NCBI GenBank assembly: GCA_949287785.1 | Contig: CASEHR010000094.1 | Coordinates: forward strand, 1 to 25,404 | Reading direction: 5' to 3' | Length of the DNA stretch: 25,404 nt | Source: an uncultured Bacillota bacterium | GTDB taxonomy: Bacteria > Bacillota_I > Bacilli_A > Erysipelotrichales > Erysipelotrichaceae | In this document: piece by piece, positions 6,621 through 14,935 of the stretch | How the letters are laid out: each line of letters opens with the position of its first letter | How positions within the stretch are numbered: the first letter of the stretch is position 1 | Notes under the pieces: generated by a model | What the model was told of the DNA's origin: nothing | The model's input: only the letters and a program-made list of their open reading frames with translations | The model's database searches: none | Made by a program: the position numbers and the translations under genes

Positions 6621-7328
6621 TCAAAACTCCGGTTGGAGAGCGATTGCTGCATCAAACTCAGCCTCGGTTATATATCCTTCCGACAGCATGCACTCCAAAA
6701 CATGTTGCTGCCTTTTATAGGTGTTGGGATTGTTTTGCGACAAGGCGTAGTTTGCCGGGCTGTTAGGAATTCCGGCTAAAAGCGAAGCTTCATAGACCGA
6801 CAGATCATCCGGTTCCTTTGCGAAATAGCCGATAGAAGCATCATAGACATTGAAATAACCATCACCGTAATTGACATTATTGATATACATCTCCAATATC
6901 TCATCTTTAGTGTAGACATCTTCAAAGTCATAAATAAAGAAGTATTCAGCCAGCTTAGCGAAAAAACCCCGGTCATAACCGAAATAGACGTTTTTGACCA
7001 GTTGTTGAGTGATAGTCGAGCCACCTTCCTGCATTGACCCACTGATGATATTGGTCAGTACCGCCCGGAAAAGAGCGATAAAATCGATTCCTTCGCGCTC
7101 GTAAAAGCGTCTGTCTTCAACAGCGACGAAGGCATCTATAAGATCTTCATCGATATCATCAAAATATGTGTATGTCGACGTATTGTCGACCACATACGAA
7201 TAGACATCGACGACGGGTAGACTCTCTTTGGCATCAGTATAAATGTAATAAGCAACACCAAACATACTAACAGCCAGGATCATGATGATCAGAAAGACCA
7301 TCAGCAATAATTTACGAAAGATCTTCAT
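6621..7328 (-). CDS. mtgA: Monofunctional biosynthetic peptidoglycan glycosyltransferase (GT51)
   Basis: Polymerises lipid II into glycan strands at the outer membrane face. It has 235 residues: an N-terminal membrane helix (~7-28) and a GT51 domain with AVEDRRFYEREGID (catalytic Glu box; the family's common His is Glu here), QEGGSTITQQLVKN, and KDEILEMYINNVNYGDG. There is no transpeptidase domain, so it is monofunctional and not a truncated class A PBP: the domain ends naturally. The ATG at 7328 directly abuts the T-run of the yneF terminator and has no Shine-Dalgarno. An in-frame GTG at 7340 lies inside the hairpin and is less likely. It is coupled to the downstream DUF885 lipoprotein. Confidence 0.9.
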   Translation of the reverse strand: MKIFRKLLLMVFLIIMILAVSMFGVAYYIYTDAKESLPVVDVYSYVVDNTSTYTYFDDIDEDLIDAFVAVEDRRFYEREGIDFIALFRAVLTNIISGSMQEGGSTITQQLVKNVYFGYDRGFFAKLAEYFFIYDFEDVYTKDEILEMYINNVNYGDGYFNVYDASIGYFAKEPDDLSVYEASLLAGIPNSPANYALSQNNPNTYKRQQHVLECMLSEGYITEAEFDAAIALQPEF

Positions 7329-7354
7329 AAAGAAAAACACGAATCATTCGTGTT
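7329..7354 (-). terminator. Intrinsic terminator between yneF and mtgA
   Basis: On the minus strand AACACGAA-TGA-TTCGTGTT (8-bp stem) is followed by TTTCTTT, which ends at the mtgA ATG. It lies 3 nt after the yneF stop. The mtgA start is thus reached only by read-through or by a promoter I could not find. Confidence 0.8.
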
Positions 7355-7357
7355 CAC

Positions 7358-7573
7358 TTACTTCTGATTCATCGATTTCATGACCGCACGGATCTGTGCT
7401 TCACTCGGTTTTCTGCCCATCTGCATGAACATCGCTCTGATCATCTTCTCATTGATCGGTGGATTCTTCTCCAATTGTTTTTGGAAATAATGTCTTGCGA
7501 TGAAGAAACCGGCAACACCGCCAAGAACAACACCGATAAGCAAATAAATAAATGTCGTTAGACCGAATCCCAT
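7358..7573 (-). CDS. yneF: YneF family (UPF0154) membrane protein
   Basis: Small protein of 71 residues with one N-terminal transmembrane helix (~6-26, with GVVLGGVAGFFIARHYF) and a basic cytoplasmic tail. NPPINEKMIRAMFMQMGRKPSEAQI is the diagnostic UPF0154 block (given in part). Its function is unknown. GGAGG is well placed before ATG 7573. It lies 19 nt behind the 6S-like RNA with no obvious promoter of its own, so it is probably read from the RNA's promoter. Confidence 0.92.
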   Translation of the reverse strand: MGFGLTTFIYLLIGVVLGGVAGFFIARHYFQKQLEKNPPINEKMIRAMFMQMGRKPSEAQIRAVMKSMNQK

Positions 7574-7592
7574 AATTTTCCTCCATTTTATA

Positions 7593-7737
7593 GCCTAAGG
7601 GGTAGTAAAATTTCCCTGACGACCAGGTGGGTGTCCTGTATGATCCTTCAGGATTCCACTTCATGGCATTCTACACCAAACCATAACTCCGGACTCCCTA
7701 ATTTTACATGTAGGAATTTTATCATGTCCCCCTAGGC
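7593..7737 (-). ncRNA. ssrS: Structured RNA, probable 6S RNA
   Basis: About 145 nt that can fold into a long rod. Closing stem: GCCTAGGGG (7737-7729) with CCCCTTAGGC (7602-7593, one bulge). It continues with TAAAATT/AATTTTA. A central bubble follows, with a small hairpin on its 3' strand (CCTG-GTCGT-CAGG). The inner stem is GGGAGTCC with GGACACCC (one A-A mismatch), then TATGGTT/GATCATA. A rod with a central bubble and a small 3'-strand hairpin is the shape of 6S RNA, which mimics an open promoter and binds RNA polymerase. In B. subtilis bsrA also lies downstream of aspS, supporting the call. It has its own promoter, but no T-run follows, so the 3' end would need processing. A cis-acting leader of yneF is the alternative. 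Confidence 0.6.
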
Positions 7738-7743
7738 TCATTA

Positions 7744-7772
7744 ATTATAACTAACTTTTCGTCTATCTTTAA
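7744..7772 (-). promoter_or_regulatory. Promoter of the 6S-like RNA
   Basis: Minus strand: -35-like TTAAAG (7772-7767), 17-bp spacer, perfect -10 TATAAT (7749-7744). The predicted start (~7737) coincides with the first G of the RNA closing stem, which supports both calls. Confidence 0.7.
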
Positions 7773-7889
7773 CTAATGTTTTAAGAAAGCGTATTTTAAT
7801 GATCATTTGTTTTGATATGTAAAAGATCAAGCTGCTCAAAAGACGTGCTTTTGCGAACTGGATCAATCGATACATGGTATCCATAAACT
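7773..7889 (-). other. Intergenic stretch without a supported gene
   Basis: Within the ~355-nt non-coding region between yneF and the coiled-coil gene, this part holds only a 47-codon minus-strand frame (7741..7884) without a Shine-Dalgarno, which starts just behind the terminator. I see no other motif or repeat. Confidence 0.5.
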
Positions 7890-7926
7890 AAAAAGATGCA
7901 AGGAATGAAAAGCCCTGCATCTTTTT
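7890..7926 (-). terminator. Strong terminator after the coiled-coil gene
   Basis: An 11-bp stem (AAAAAGATGCA / TGCATCTTTTT) with extra G-C pairs at the base of the loop ends in a T-run on either strand, so it could work in both directions. It begins 2 nt after the coiled-coil stop and ends the hisS-aspS operon. Confidence 0.88.
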
Positions 7927-7928
7927 GA

Positions 7929-10900
7929 TCAGCGTTTGAAGAAACTGTGCTTGGTATTTACCTTGTCGATAACGATCTTATAATCATCAAGGATCGCCCG
8001 ATAATCAGCTTTGAATTTATCGCCGCTTTTTATATAGCTGTCCTTGGCTTTGTTATAAGCTTCCCTGGCTTTCAAGATCTCTTCGTTGACCGTTTTAGCT
8101 CGCTTGGTAAGTTCTTTTCTTTCTTCAGCGAGCTTGGCTATCTTGTCTTCGCTTTCCTTCTTGTAGCGTTCGATCTTAGCTTCTTCGTTTTTCATAAGCT
8201 CGGCAACTCTATTTTGATAATCAGCTTCCAACAACTTCAGATCATCGCGTTTCGTCGCCAGTTCTTTATTGAGATCGTCGTTAAGTCTATTGATGTCAAG
8301 CTGGCGATTACTGTTCTTGTCTTCTTCGACTAAGATCAGGGCATCGTACTCGTTTTTAAGAGCATTGCGACGTTCTTCTATCGTCTGTTTCGACATATTG
8401 AAATAAGTCATCAGCTCATCGACTTTGTTTCTGTAGGCATCCTTGATGACATTTTCCTGCTCCAGGATCTTCAGAACCATCGCATCGAGACTTTCGGTAT
8501 ACTCTTTGACCTTGGCCTCGTGTTCCCTGCGTTTATCATCGATAGCCTCTTCGTGATCGACCTTGGCCTTTTTTAAAGCTTTCTTATGTTCACTTATCAA
8601 ATTGGTCTTCTGTAAGTCGAGATCTTCGATAACTTTATAAACACTGTCGATCTTGGCGCTGTGATCGGCTTTTAAGGCACTTATCAGTCTCTCACAATCC
8701 GCAAGTTCACTACTATAAGCTTCCTTGCTCTTTTCGATCTGTCGCTTGACGACGGCAAGATCATTTTCAAGATCTTCAAGATCCTTTTTGTAACTGATGT
8801 CTGCCATGTCACGATCCTGGGTAAGCTTGACGATTTCATCACGAAGTGATGCGTTATGATCACTCAAAGCTTTGATCCGATCAGCAGTTGCCTTTCTCAG
8901 ATCCGCCAGCTCATTCTGATAAAGACGGCGTGTATTTAGATAGTTAGTATCAAGTTCACGGTGCTTTTGATCATACTCATCCTTAAGATCGCTTATTTCT
9001 TTATTCATCTTTTCATCGAGATCACGGTATTGACGATCAAGGTCGCTGTTTAGGCGTTTCAGATCGAATAAGCGTTCTTCCAGATCCTTACGCAAACGCT
9101 CATTGGCGTCATTTAGTTTACCGATATCAGCATTGACTTTAGCTTCTTTAGCCTTGTATTCGATCAGGAGGTCTTCTTCCTTGCGGGCGAGACTGGCTTC
9201 ATGATCGTTCTTTTTCTTTTCGATATCCTGAAGCAAGACGAAGCGCGCATCGTTATTAGTTGCGATGATGTCCTGCAAGTCCTTGGTATAGATCGCCTTC
9301 TTCTGGGTCAGCTCATCATTGAGCTTGGCGACATAAGCCTCGTATTCCCTGTTCTTCTCTTCAGCTTTTTCTTCGATCTGTTTATAAGCATCTTCGAGTT
9401 CTTTTGCGACAACCTCTTTTTCACTTACCTTCGCAGCGATCTTTTGACCATACTCCTTATCGAGCAGCGATCTTTCATGGTCAGCCTTGGCGATGTCCTC
9501 CTTTTTAGCGCGGATCCTGGCATCATAATCGCTTACGAGCCTTGTATACGCCAAGCGTTTTTCTTCGATCGCCGATGTCAGCTCTTTCAGTGTCTTATCT
9601 TCGTTTTCCCTATCGGTGATCTCTTGATTCTTCAGATCCTCGGTTTCTTTGATAAAATCGTCTTTTAGAGCTTTGATCTTATCATCATATTCACTTACCA
9701 TCGTGCTCAGTCTGCCATCGGCATCTTTGAGCTTCATCTCGTTTTCATCTTTGAGTCTGGCAAGCTCATCTTTTTTCGCTTCATTGATCTTCAGTAATTC
9801 GTTGTATTCCTTTTCATGATCCTTCTGGATCACTTCACGCTCATTTTTCAGGCGCTCTTCCTCTTTGGCAAATTCCTCATCTTTCAATACCAGGCGGTCT
9901 TCGTGCTCCTTGATGATACCGGCAAACACCTCATCACGTGCGCCGATCTTCTCATTCAGATCCTTTTCGATCGCCAAACGTTCCTTTTCGTAAGAACTGT
10001 TCAACTCATCGATCGATTTCTGATGGACTGATTCAAGATCAGCCAGCTCTTTATCGTGAGCGTCTTTGAATGTCTCTTTTCTTTTTGCAAATTCGGTTTC
10101 AGACTCTGCCGCTTCACTTTCTACCTGAGTGATCTTCGCTTTGGTAGCTTCGATCTCAGCGTTGATATTGGCAATGACCTCTTCGTGGTTTTTAGCTCTG
10201 GTCTCCTTAGCTTCTTTTAAAGCCGCCAACTGCGCTTCAAAAGTCGCCAGCTCTTTAGTGTAGTAGAGATCTTTCATCTCCACCTCTTTAGCTAAAGCGA
10301 TATTCTCGGCATTTAAAGCTTCACGTTCCTTTTCAAAAGCATCGCGGTGTTCAACGGTGGCGTTTTTGATCGCATCGATCTTGGCATCGTACTCTTCTTT
10401 TAATTTCTGGATCGTTCGCTTGAAGTTGAGATCTTCATCGGTCAGACGCTGATTGAGCGACATCATCTTGATCTCGTGTTTTTGCATATCCGAGTCGATC
10501 TCATCCTGCAGGATCATATTGGCCTTGCGCAAACTGCTCAACTTATCCTGATACTCACCCTTGAGGGCGTCATAATGTGCTCTTATCTCTTTTGTCTTTG
10601 TCAGATAGCGTCTTTGGTTCATCCGATAATCGGCATTGAGCCTTGAGATCTCTTTTTCCTTGTCGATGACCAGGGAATCTTTCATCTCGACATATCTTTC
10701 CCGCATCTCTTCAAGCGCCTGCCGTAAAGTCGATTCTTCCGTCGCCTTCCCAGCTTCGTGCTTGGCGATAACGTCTTGTTTTTTGTTGTCGAGAGCCGTA
10801 GTCAGATCGTCGATCTCTTTTTGTGCGTTGATCTTATAGGACGCCAGCTCATTTTCTTTTTTAGCCAGGATATCCTTCAACGTCATCAGCTCATCATTGG

Positions 10901-11858
10901 CTTTCTTTTCCGTTTCCTGCAATTGTCTGTTTTCAAGCTCGATGACTTCGTTTTCCTGATCGTATTTTTTATTGAGAGAATCTTTAGTCTTTTCAAAATC
11001 ACTAAGCGCATTGTTGTATGAGTTAGTCAATTCCGTCTTGCGCTTGGTGAGTTCCAATAATTCACTCTTTTGTCTTTCCAGTTCGTTGTCAAATTCTCTC
11101 TTCATCTTCTCGTATTCCTCATTCAGGTCACTTTTTGATTTAGCGATCTGATCGCCATGATCCTGTGCTTGTTCATCGATCTTACTTTCGATCGCAGCCT
11201 CTTTTGTGCGATGACTGTCTCTGATCGTTGCGCTCTTGTTAGTCAGCGCATCTTTACGTACACTTTCTTCTTCGATCAGTTTATTGTAATTATCGATCAT
11301 CTGTGCTTCTTCGCTTTTTACTTCTTCTTCGATCTTTTTGTACTCACCGCTCAGACGCTTGAGATTCTCTTCGATCGTATCCAGAGTTTTTTTCGCCTCG
11401 GCCATGATCCTTGTTTCCTCTTTATCGTATATTACTTTCAGATCATTGGTCTTTTCATCAAAGTCCTTCTTGAGAGCGACGATCTCCTTATCGTTGCTGC
11501 CTTTGATTTTGGCTAATTCCGAATCAGCTCGCTTTTCGATATCCGCCTTGATCATAGCTATCCGTCTTTTCTCGGCGTCGAGTTCTTCATTGACCTTTTC
11601 GATCGCTTTTTTGATCGTGTCACTTTCCTTTTTCAGTTCGGCTACTTCTTCCTTTATGATGACTTTATCATCTTCAAGATAAGCCCTCGCTTCATCGACA
11701 CCGGTCTTGCGCTTTTTTTCATAAGCCTCTTTTTGCATATCAAAAGAGGCCAAGTCATTCTCTAACCTGGCTATATCGAGTTTTATGGCATCGATATTGG
11801 CGCTGATCTCCTCAGCGCTCAGCTTATCGATCTTCTTCCTGTATAGAAAATCTAACAT
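7929..11858 (-). CDS. Giant coiled-coil protein of unknown function (1309 aa)
   Basis: I do not recognise this protein. By eye it contains no proline, no tryptophan, one cysteine (residue 1055) and about a dozen glycines. It is Glu/Lys/Asp/Leu-rich with heptad-like spacing throughout, so it is predicted to be one almost uninterrupted coiled coil. No signal peptide, membrane helix, Walker motif or SMC-like head is seen. The ends differ from the rod: MLDFLYRKKIDKL could be an amphipathic, membrane-binding helix, and the tail ends in SFFKR. A short motif L-x-x-x-Y (LNEEY, LKGEY, LKEEY, LKDEY, LEADY) recurs at least 16 times, e.g. at Tyr 173, 249, 281, 299, 411, 436, 490, 623, 778, 803, 962, 1171 and 1214. 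It follows aspS by 26 nt and is probably co-transcribed under the T-box. GGAGG is only 3 nt from the ATG, an unusually short spacing; a stop lies 4 codons upstream in frame, so no earlier start exists. Confidence 0.85.
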   Translation of the reverse strand: MLDFLYRKKIDKLSAEEISANIDAIKLDIARLENDLASFDMQKEAYEKKRKTGVDEARAYLEDDKVIIKEEVAELKKESDTIKKAIEKVNEELDAEKRRIAMIKADIEKRADSELAKIKGSNDKEIVALKKDFDEKTNDLKVIYDKEETRIMAEAKKTLDTIEENLKRLSGEYKKIEEEVKSEEAQMIDNYNKLIEEESVRKDALTNKSATIRDSHRTKEAAIESKIDEQAQDHGDQIAKSKSDLNEEYEKMKREFDNELERQKSELLELTKRKTELTNSYNNALSDFEKTKDSLNKKYDQENEVIELENRQLQETEKKANDELMTLKDILAKKENELASYKINAQKEIDDLTTALDNKKQDVIAKHEAGKATEESTLRQALEEMRERYVEMKDSLVIDKEKEISRLNADYRMNQRRYLTKTKEIRAHYDALKGEYQDKLSSLRKANMILQDEIDSDMQKHEIKMMSLNQRLTDEDLNFKRTIQKLKEEYDAKIDAIKNATVEHRDAFEKEREALNAENIALAKEVEMKDLYYTKELATFEAQLAALKEAKETRAKNHEEVIANINAEIEATKAKITQVESEAAESETEFAKRKETFKDAHDKELADLESVHQKSIDELNSSYEKERLAIEKDLNEKIGARDEVFAGIIKEHEDRLVLKDEEFAKEEERLKNEREVIQKDHEKEYNELLKINEAKKDELARLKDENEMKLKDADGRLSTMVSEYDDKIKALKDDFIKETEDLKNQEITDRENEDKTLKELTSAIEEKRLAYTRLVSDYDARIRAKKEDIAKADHERSLLDKEYGQKIAAKVSEKEVVAKELEDAYKQIEEKAEEKNREYEAYVAKLNDELTQKKAIYTKDLQDIIATNNDARFVLLQDIEKKKNDHEASLARKEEDLLIEYKAKEAKVNADIGKLNDANERLRKDLEERLFDLKRLNSDLDRQYRDLDEKMNKEISDLKDEYDQKHRELDTNYLNTRRLYQNELADLRKATADRIKALSDHNASLRDEIVKLTQDRDMADISYKKDLEDLENDLAVVKRQIEKSKEAYSSELADCERLISALKADHSAKIDSVYKVIEDLDLQKTNLISEHKKALKKAKVDHEEAIDDKRREHEAKVKEYTESLDAMVLKILEQENVIKDAYRNKVDELMTYFNMSKQTIEERRNALKNEYDALILVEEDKNSNRQLDINRLNDDLNKELATKRDDLKLLEADYQNRVAELMKNEEAKIERYKKESEDKIAKLAEERKELTKRAKTVNEEILKAREAYNKAKDSYIKSGDKFKADYRAILDDYKIVIDKVNTKHSFFKR

Positions 11859-11884
11859 GGACCTCCATCAAGTATATGATAGCA

Positions 11885-13627
11885 CTATTCAGCTATCTTG
11901 ATCTTTAAATCGTCTAGTTGTGCCTGGTCGACGGTGTTTGGTGCTTCGCTCATCAGACACATCGCACTGGCTGTCTTCGGGAAAGCAACGACATCTTTGA
12001 TGTTGTCGGTTCCGCATAAGATCATGATCAGCCTTTCGACACCGATACCGACACCTAAATGCGGTGGCGCACCATATTCAAAAGCTTCTAGGAAGAAGCC
12101 GAATTTCTCCTGCGCCTGTTCTTTAGAAAGGCCTAGGGCTTCGAAGACTTTTTCTTGCATTTCCTGGTCATGGATCCTGACCGATCCCGAAAGAAGCTCA
12201 TAGCCGTTCAATACGAGATCATATGCCCTTGAATAGCAATTGCCCTTATCGGTCAGCAACTTATCGACATCCTCATCATGCGGGGCTGTAAACGGATGGT
12301 GACAGGCAACATAGCTGCCGGTCTCTTTTGAGTATTCAAACATCGGAAAATCGGTGATCCAGGCAAACTTATAGCTTCCTTCATCGATCATTCCCTGATC
12401 ATGAGCGACCTTGTTGCGCAATGCGCCCAAAGCGACATTGGCAATACCCTTTTCATCAGCGACCATCAGGATCAGATCGCCTTCTTCGACCGCCATCTCT
12501 TTGATGAGGCTGTCTTTTTCTTCATCGCTCATAAACTTGGCGATCGGACCGCTGAAAGTTCCGTCGGTATATTTGAGGTAAGCTAAAGCTTTGGCTTTGT
12601 AGATCTTGACGAATTCCGTCAAGTGATCGAGATCTTTCCGTGAGTACTTGCCGGCTGCGCCTTTGACATTGATGCCTTTGATCAAACCGTCGTTTTCGAT
12701 CGTGCCGGCAAAAACACTGAATGATGTAGCTTTGAACACTTCGTTCAGATCATGCAAGCGCATATCGAAGCGAAGATCCGGCTTATCACTGCCATAATAG
12801 CGCATCGCATCGTCATATTTGATCCTGACGAAGTGTTCTTCCAGATCGACACCTTTGATCTCTTTGAAGATCTTGTGCATCAATCCTTCAACGACTTTAA
12901 AAATATCCTCTTCATCAGCGAAACTCATTTCGATATCGATCTGATCAAATTCCGGCTGACGGTCAGCTCTTAAATCTTCATCACGGAAACAGCGGGCGAT
13001 CTGAAAGTCCCGATCCATCCCGCCGATCATGAGCAGCTGCTTATAGATCTGCGGTGATTGCGGCAAAGCGTAAAACTTACCCTTATACAGCCGTGATGGT
13101 ACCAGATAGTCCCGTGCTCCTTCAGGTGTTGATTTTGACAATATCGGCGTTTCCACTTCGACAAAGTCAAGACTGTGCAAGTAATCTCGCGTGATCATCG
13201 TGACCTTATCCCGGATAAGCAGATTCGAAAATATCGGCTTACGACGCAGATCGAGATAACGATATTTCAATCTGACATCTTCCAAAGCATCGGTTTTGTC
13301 GGCGATGATCATCGGTGTTGTCTTGGCGACATTCAGGATCTTAAAGCTCTCCGCCCGGACTTCGATCTCACCGGTCGGAAGATTTTTGTTTGGTACATCC
13401 TTGATGGCGACAGTACCCGTAACCTCTAAAACATACTCATTGCGGATATCTTTGATCGCATCCTGAAAACCTTCATTGAAGGTGATCTGCGTGATCCCGT
13501 AGCGATCTCTCAGATCGATAAAGCAGATCGAACCCAGATTACGCCTTTTGGCGACCCAGCCGCACAAAGTGATTACTTTACCGGCATCTTCTTTTCTCAA
13601 TTCCCCATTGGTATGCGTTCTATTCAT
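11885..13627 (-). CDS. aspS: Aspartyl-tRNA synthetase
   Basis: Class II synthetase that charges tRNA-Asp. It has 580 residues, the bacterial type: N-terminal OB anticodon-binding domain (~1-105, with GWVAKRRNLGSICFIDLRDR), catalytic core, GAD insertion and C-terminal core. Visible motifs are the motif 2 region RCFRDEDLRADRQPEFDQID and the motif 3 segment GIGVERLIMIL. An ATG at 13633 is also in frame, but the GGAGG is only 2 nt from it and 8 nt from ATG 13627, which also gives the normal start MNRTHTNGEL. The start overlaps the hisS end by 8 bp. The T-box before hisS controls both. Confidence 0.96.
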   Translation of the reverse strand: MNRTHTNGELRKEDAGKVITLCGWVAKRRNLGSICFIDLRDRYGITQITFNEGFQDAIKDIRNEYVLEVTGTVAIKDVPNKNLPTGEIEVRAESFKILNVAKTTPMIIADKTDALEDVRLKYRYLDLRRKPIFSNLLIRDKVTMITRDYLHSLDFVEVETPILSKSTPEGARDYLVPSRLYKGKFYALPQSPQIYKQLLMIGGMDRDFQIARCFRDEDLRADRQPEFDQIDIEMSFADEEDIFKVVEGLMHKIFKEIKGVDLEEHFVRIKYDDAMRYYGSDKPDLRFDMRLHDLNEVFKATSFSVFAGTIENDGLIKGINVKGAAGKYSRKDLDHLTEFVKIYKAKALAYLKYTDGTFSGPIAKFMSDEEKDSLIKEMAVEEGDLILMVADEKGIANVALGALRNKVAHDQGMIDEGSYKFAWITDFPMFEYSKETGSYVACHHPFTAPHDEDVDKLLTDKGNCYSRAYDLVLNGYELLSGSVRIHDQEMQEKVFEALGLSKEQAQEKFGFFLEAFEYGAPPHLGVGIGVERLIMILCGTDNIKDVVAFPKTASAMCLMSEAPNTVDQAQLDDLKIKIAE

Positions 13628-14894
13628 ATTCATTTCCTCCCAGTTTCCGATCAAGATAAGCAACTAGATCATCCGATTTAACCACTTCTTGATTCTTTGA
13701 TCTATTATCTTTGATATTCACTTTCATATCTCTGATCTCATCTTCACCGATGATGATCGTATATCTCGCCTGATAACGGTCGACCGATTTGAATTGCGAT
13801 TTGAGCGATCGTTTATAGTAATTGACGACGACGCTGAAACCATTTCGCCGCAATATCTCAGCTACCTTCAAAACATATGGATCACCCTCACTCAGATCGA
13901 TGATATATACATCAGGTGTGGTCGTAAGATCAGGAAAAGCGCCGGCTTGTTCGACAGCCATGATCAATCGTTCCTCACCGATCGCAAAGCCGATTCCGGA
14001 CATCGCCGGTCCGCCCATTTCCGCAACGAGGTTATCATAACGACCGCCACCGAAGATAGTGCTTTGTGAGCCTGCTTCTTTATTGGTATTCATGACTTCA
14101 AAGACGGTATCCGTATAATAATCAAGACCTCTGACCATGTGCTCGTCGATCACATACGGTATTTCCAAAGTATCGAGATATTTTAAGACATCTTTGAAAT
14201 ACTCGCTCGCTTCATCATCCAGATAATCTTTGATGGTCGGTGCATTTTTAATCACATCCAGTTCATGATCGATCTTGCAGTCAAGGATCCGCAAAGGATT
14301 CTTATCTAAGCGCATCTGACAATCAGCACACAGCTTGTCAATGTGCGGTCGGAAATAGTCCTTTAAAGCCTCGATATAACGACTCCTTGAAGCATTATTG
14401 CCTAAGGTGTTCAGATGTACCTCGATGTCCTCGATCCCAAGTGTTCTTAAAAAGGTGTAGCCTAATGCGATTACTTCGGCATCGATCATAGCGGACTTTT
14501 CACCCAACACTTCAATACCCAGCTGGTTGAACTGTCTCTGCCGGCCCTTTTGCGGCCTTTCATAGCGGAACATCTCTTCGATATATGCCAGTTTGACCGG
14601 CGCTTCCAATGCATACATCTTGTGCTGGATATAAGCGCGGATTACCCCGGCTGTACCTTCCGGTCTTAACGTCAGGGAATCCTTGCCGTTGATGCTGAAG
14701 GTAAACATCTCCTTAGTGACCATATCGCTGGTATCGTTGTCTTTTTTAAATACCGCTGTATCTTCGATCACCGGCGTCTTGATCATCTTGTAACCATAGA
14801 GATTCATAAAATGGGTAAACAAATCGTTCACATAGGTGAATCTGGCATACTCATCATCCAGGATATCATAAGTTCCTCTGACATTCTGTAACAT
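13620..14894 (-). CDS. hisS: Histidyl-tRNA synthetase
   Basis: Class II synthetase that charges tRNA-His. It has 424 residues, the usual length. Visible motifs are LRPEGTAGVIRAY, the motif 2 region MFRYERPQKGRQRQFNQLG, the His-specific RGLDYYTDTVFEV, and FGGGRYDNL, then a C-terminal anticodon-binding domain (~330-424). AGGAGG lies 6 nt before ATG 14894. It is the first gene behind the T-box leader and is coupled to aspS by an 8-bp overlap. In B. subtilis dtd and lytH lie between relA and hisS; both are absent here. Confidence 0.97.
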   Translation of the reverse strand: MLQNVRGTYDILDDEYARFTYVNDLFTHFMNLYGYKMIKTPVIEDTAVFKKDNDTSDMVTKEMFTFSINGKDSLTLRPEGTAGVIRAYIQHKMYALEAPVKLAYIEEMFRYERPQKGRQRQFNQLGIEVLGEKSAMIDAEVIALGYTFLRTLGIEDIEVHLNTLGNNASRSRYIEALKDYFRPHIDKLCADCQMRLDKNPLRILDCKIDHELDVIKNAPTIKDYLDDEASEYFKDVLKYLDTLEIPYVIDEHMVRGLDYYTDTVFEVMNTNKEAGSQSTIFGGGRYDNLVAEMGGPAMSGIGFAIGEERLIMAVEQAGAFPDLTTTPDVYIIDLSEGDPYVLKVAEILRRNGFSVVVNYYKRSLKSQFKSVDRYQARYTIIIGEDEIRDMKVNIKDNRSKNQEVVKSDDLVAYLDRKLGGNEYE

Positions 14895-14910
14895 CTAAAA
14901 CCTCCTAAAA

Positions 14911-14935
14911 ATAAAAAACGTCCATCTAAGGACGT
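14911..14935 (-). terminator. T-box-controlled terminator before hisS
   Basis: On the minus strand ACGTCC-TTAGAT-GGACGT is followed by TTTTTATTTTT. The 5' arm region competes with the antiterminator formed with the T-box sequence, as in the standard T-box mechanism. The hisS Shine-Dalgarno follows directly. Confidence 0.9.

Noticed and set aside
7741..7884. A 47-codon minus-strand frame (basic, partly hydrophobic) between the coiled-coil terminator and the 6S-like RNA
   Set aside because: No Shine-Dalgarno, no promoter in front, it starts directly behind a terminator and ends in the RNA promoter's -10; chance frames of this size are expected. Conservation in relatives would reopen it.
7947..11682. 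Several plus-strand frames of 60-155 codons opposite the coiled-coil gene
   Set aside because: They mirror the Glu/Lys/Leu-rich codons of the opposite strand as Phe/Leu/Ser-rich sequence and have no ribosome binding sites or known domains.
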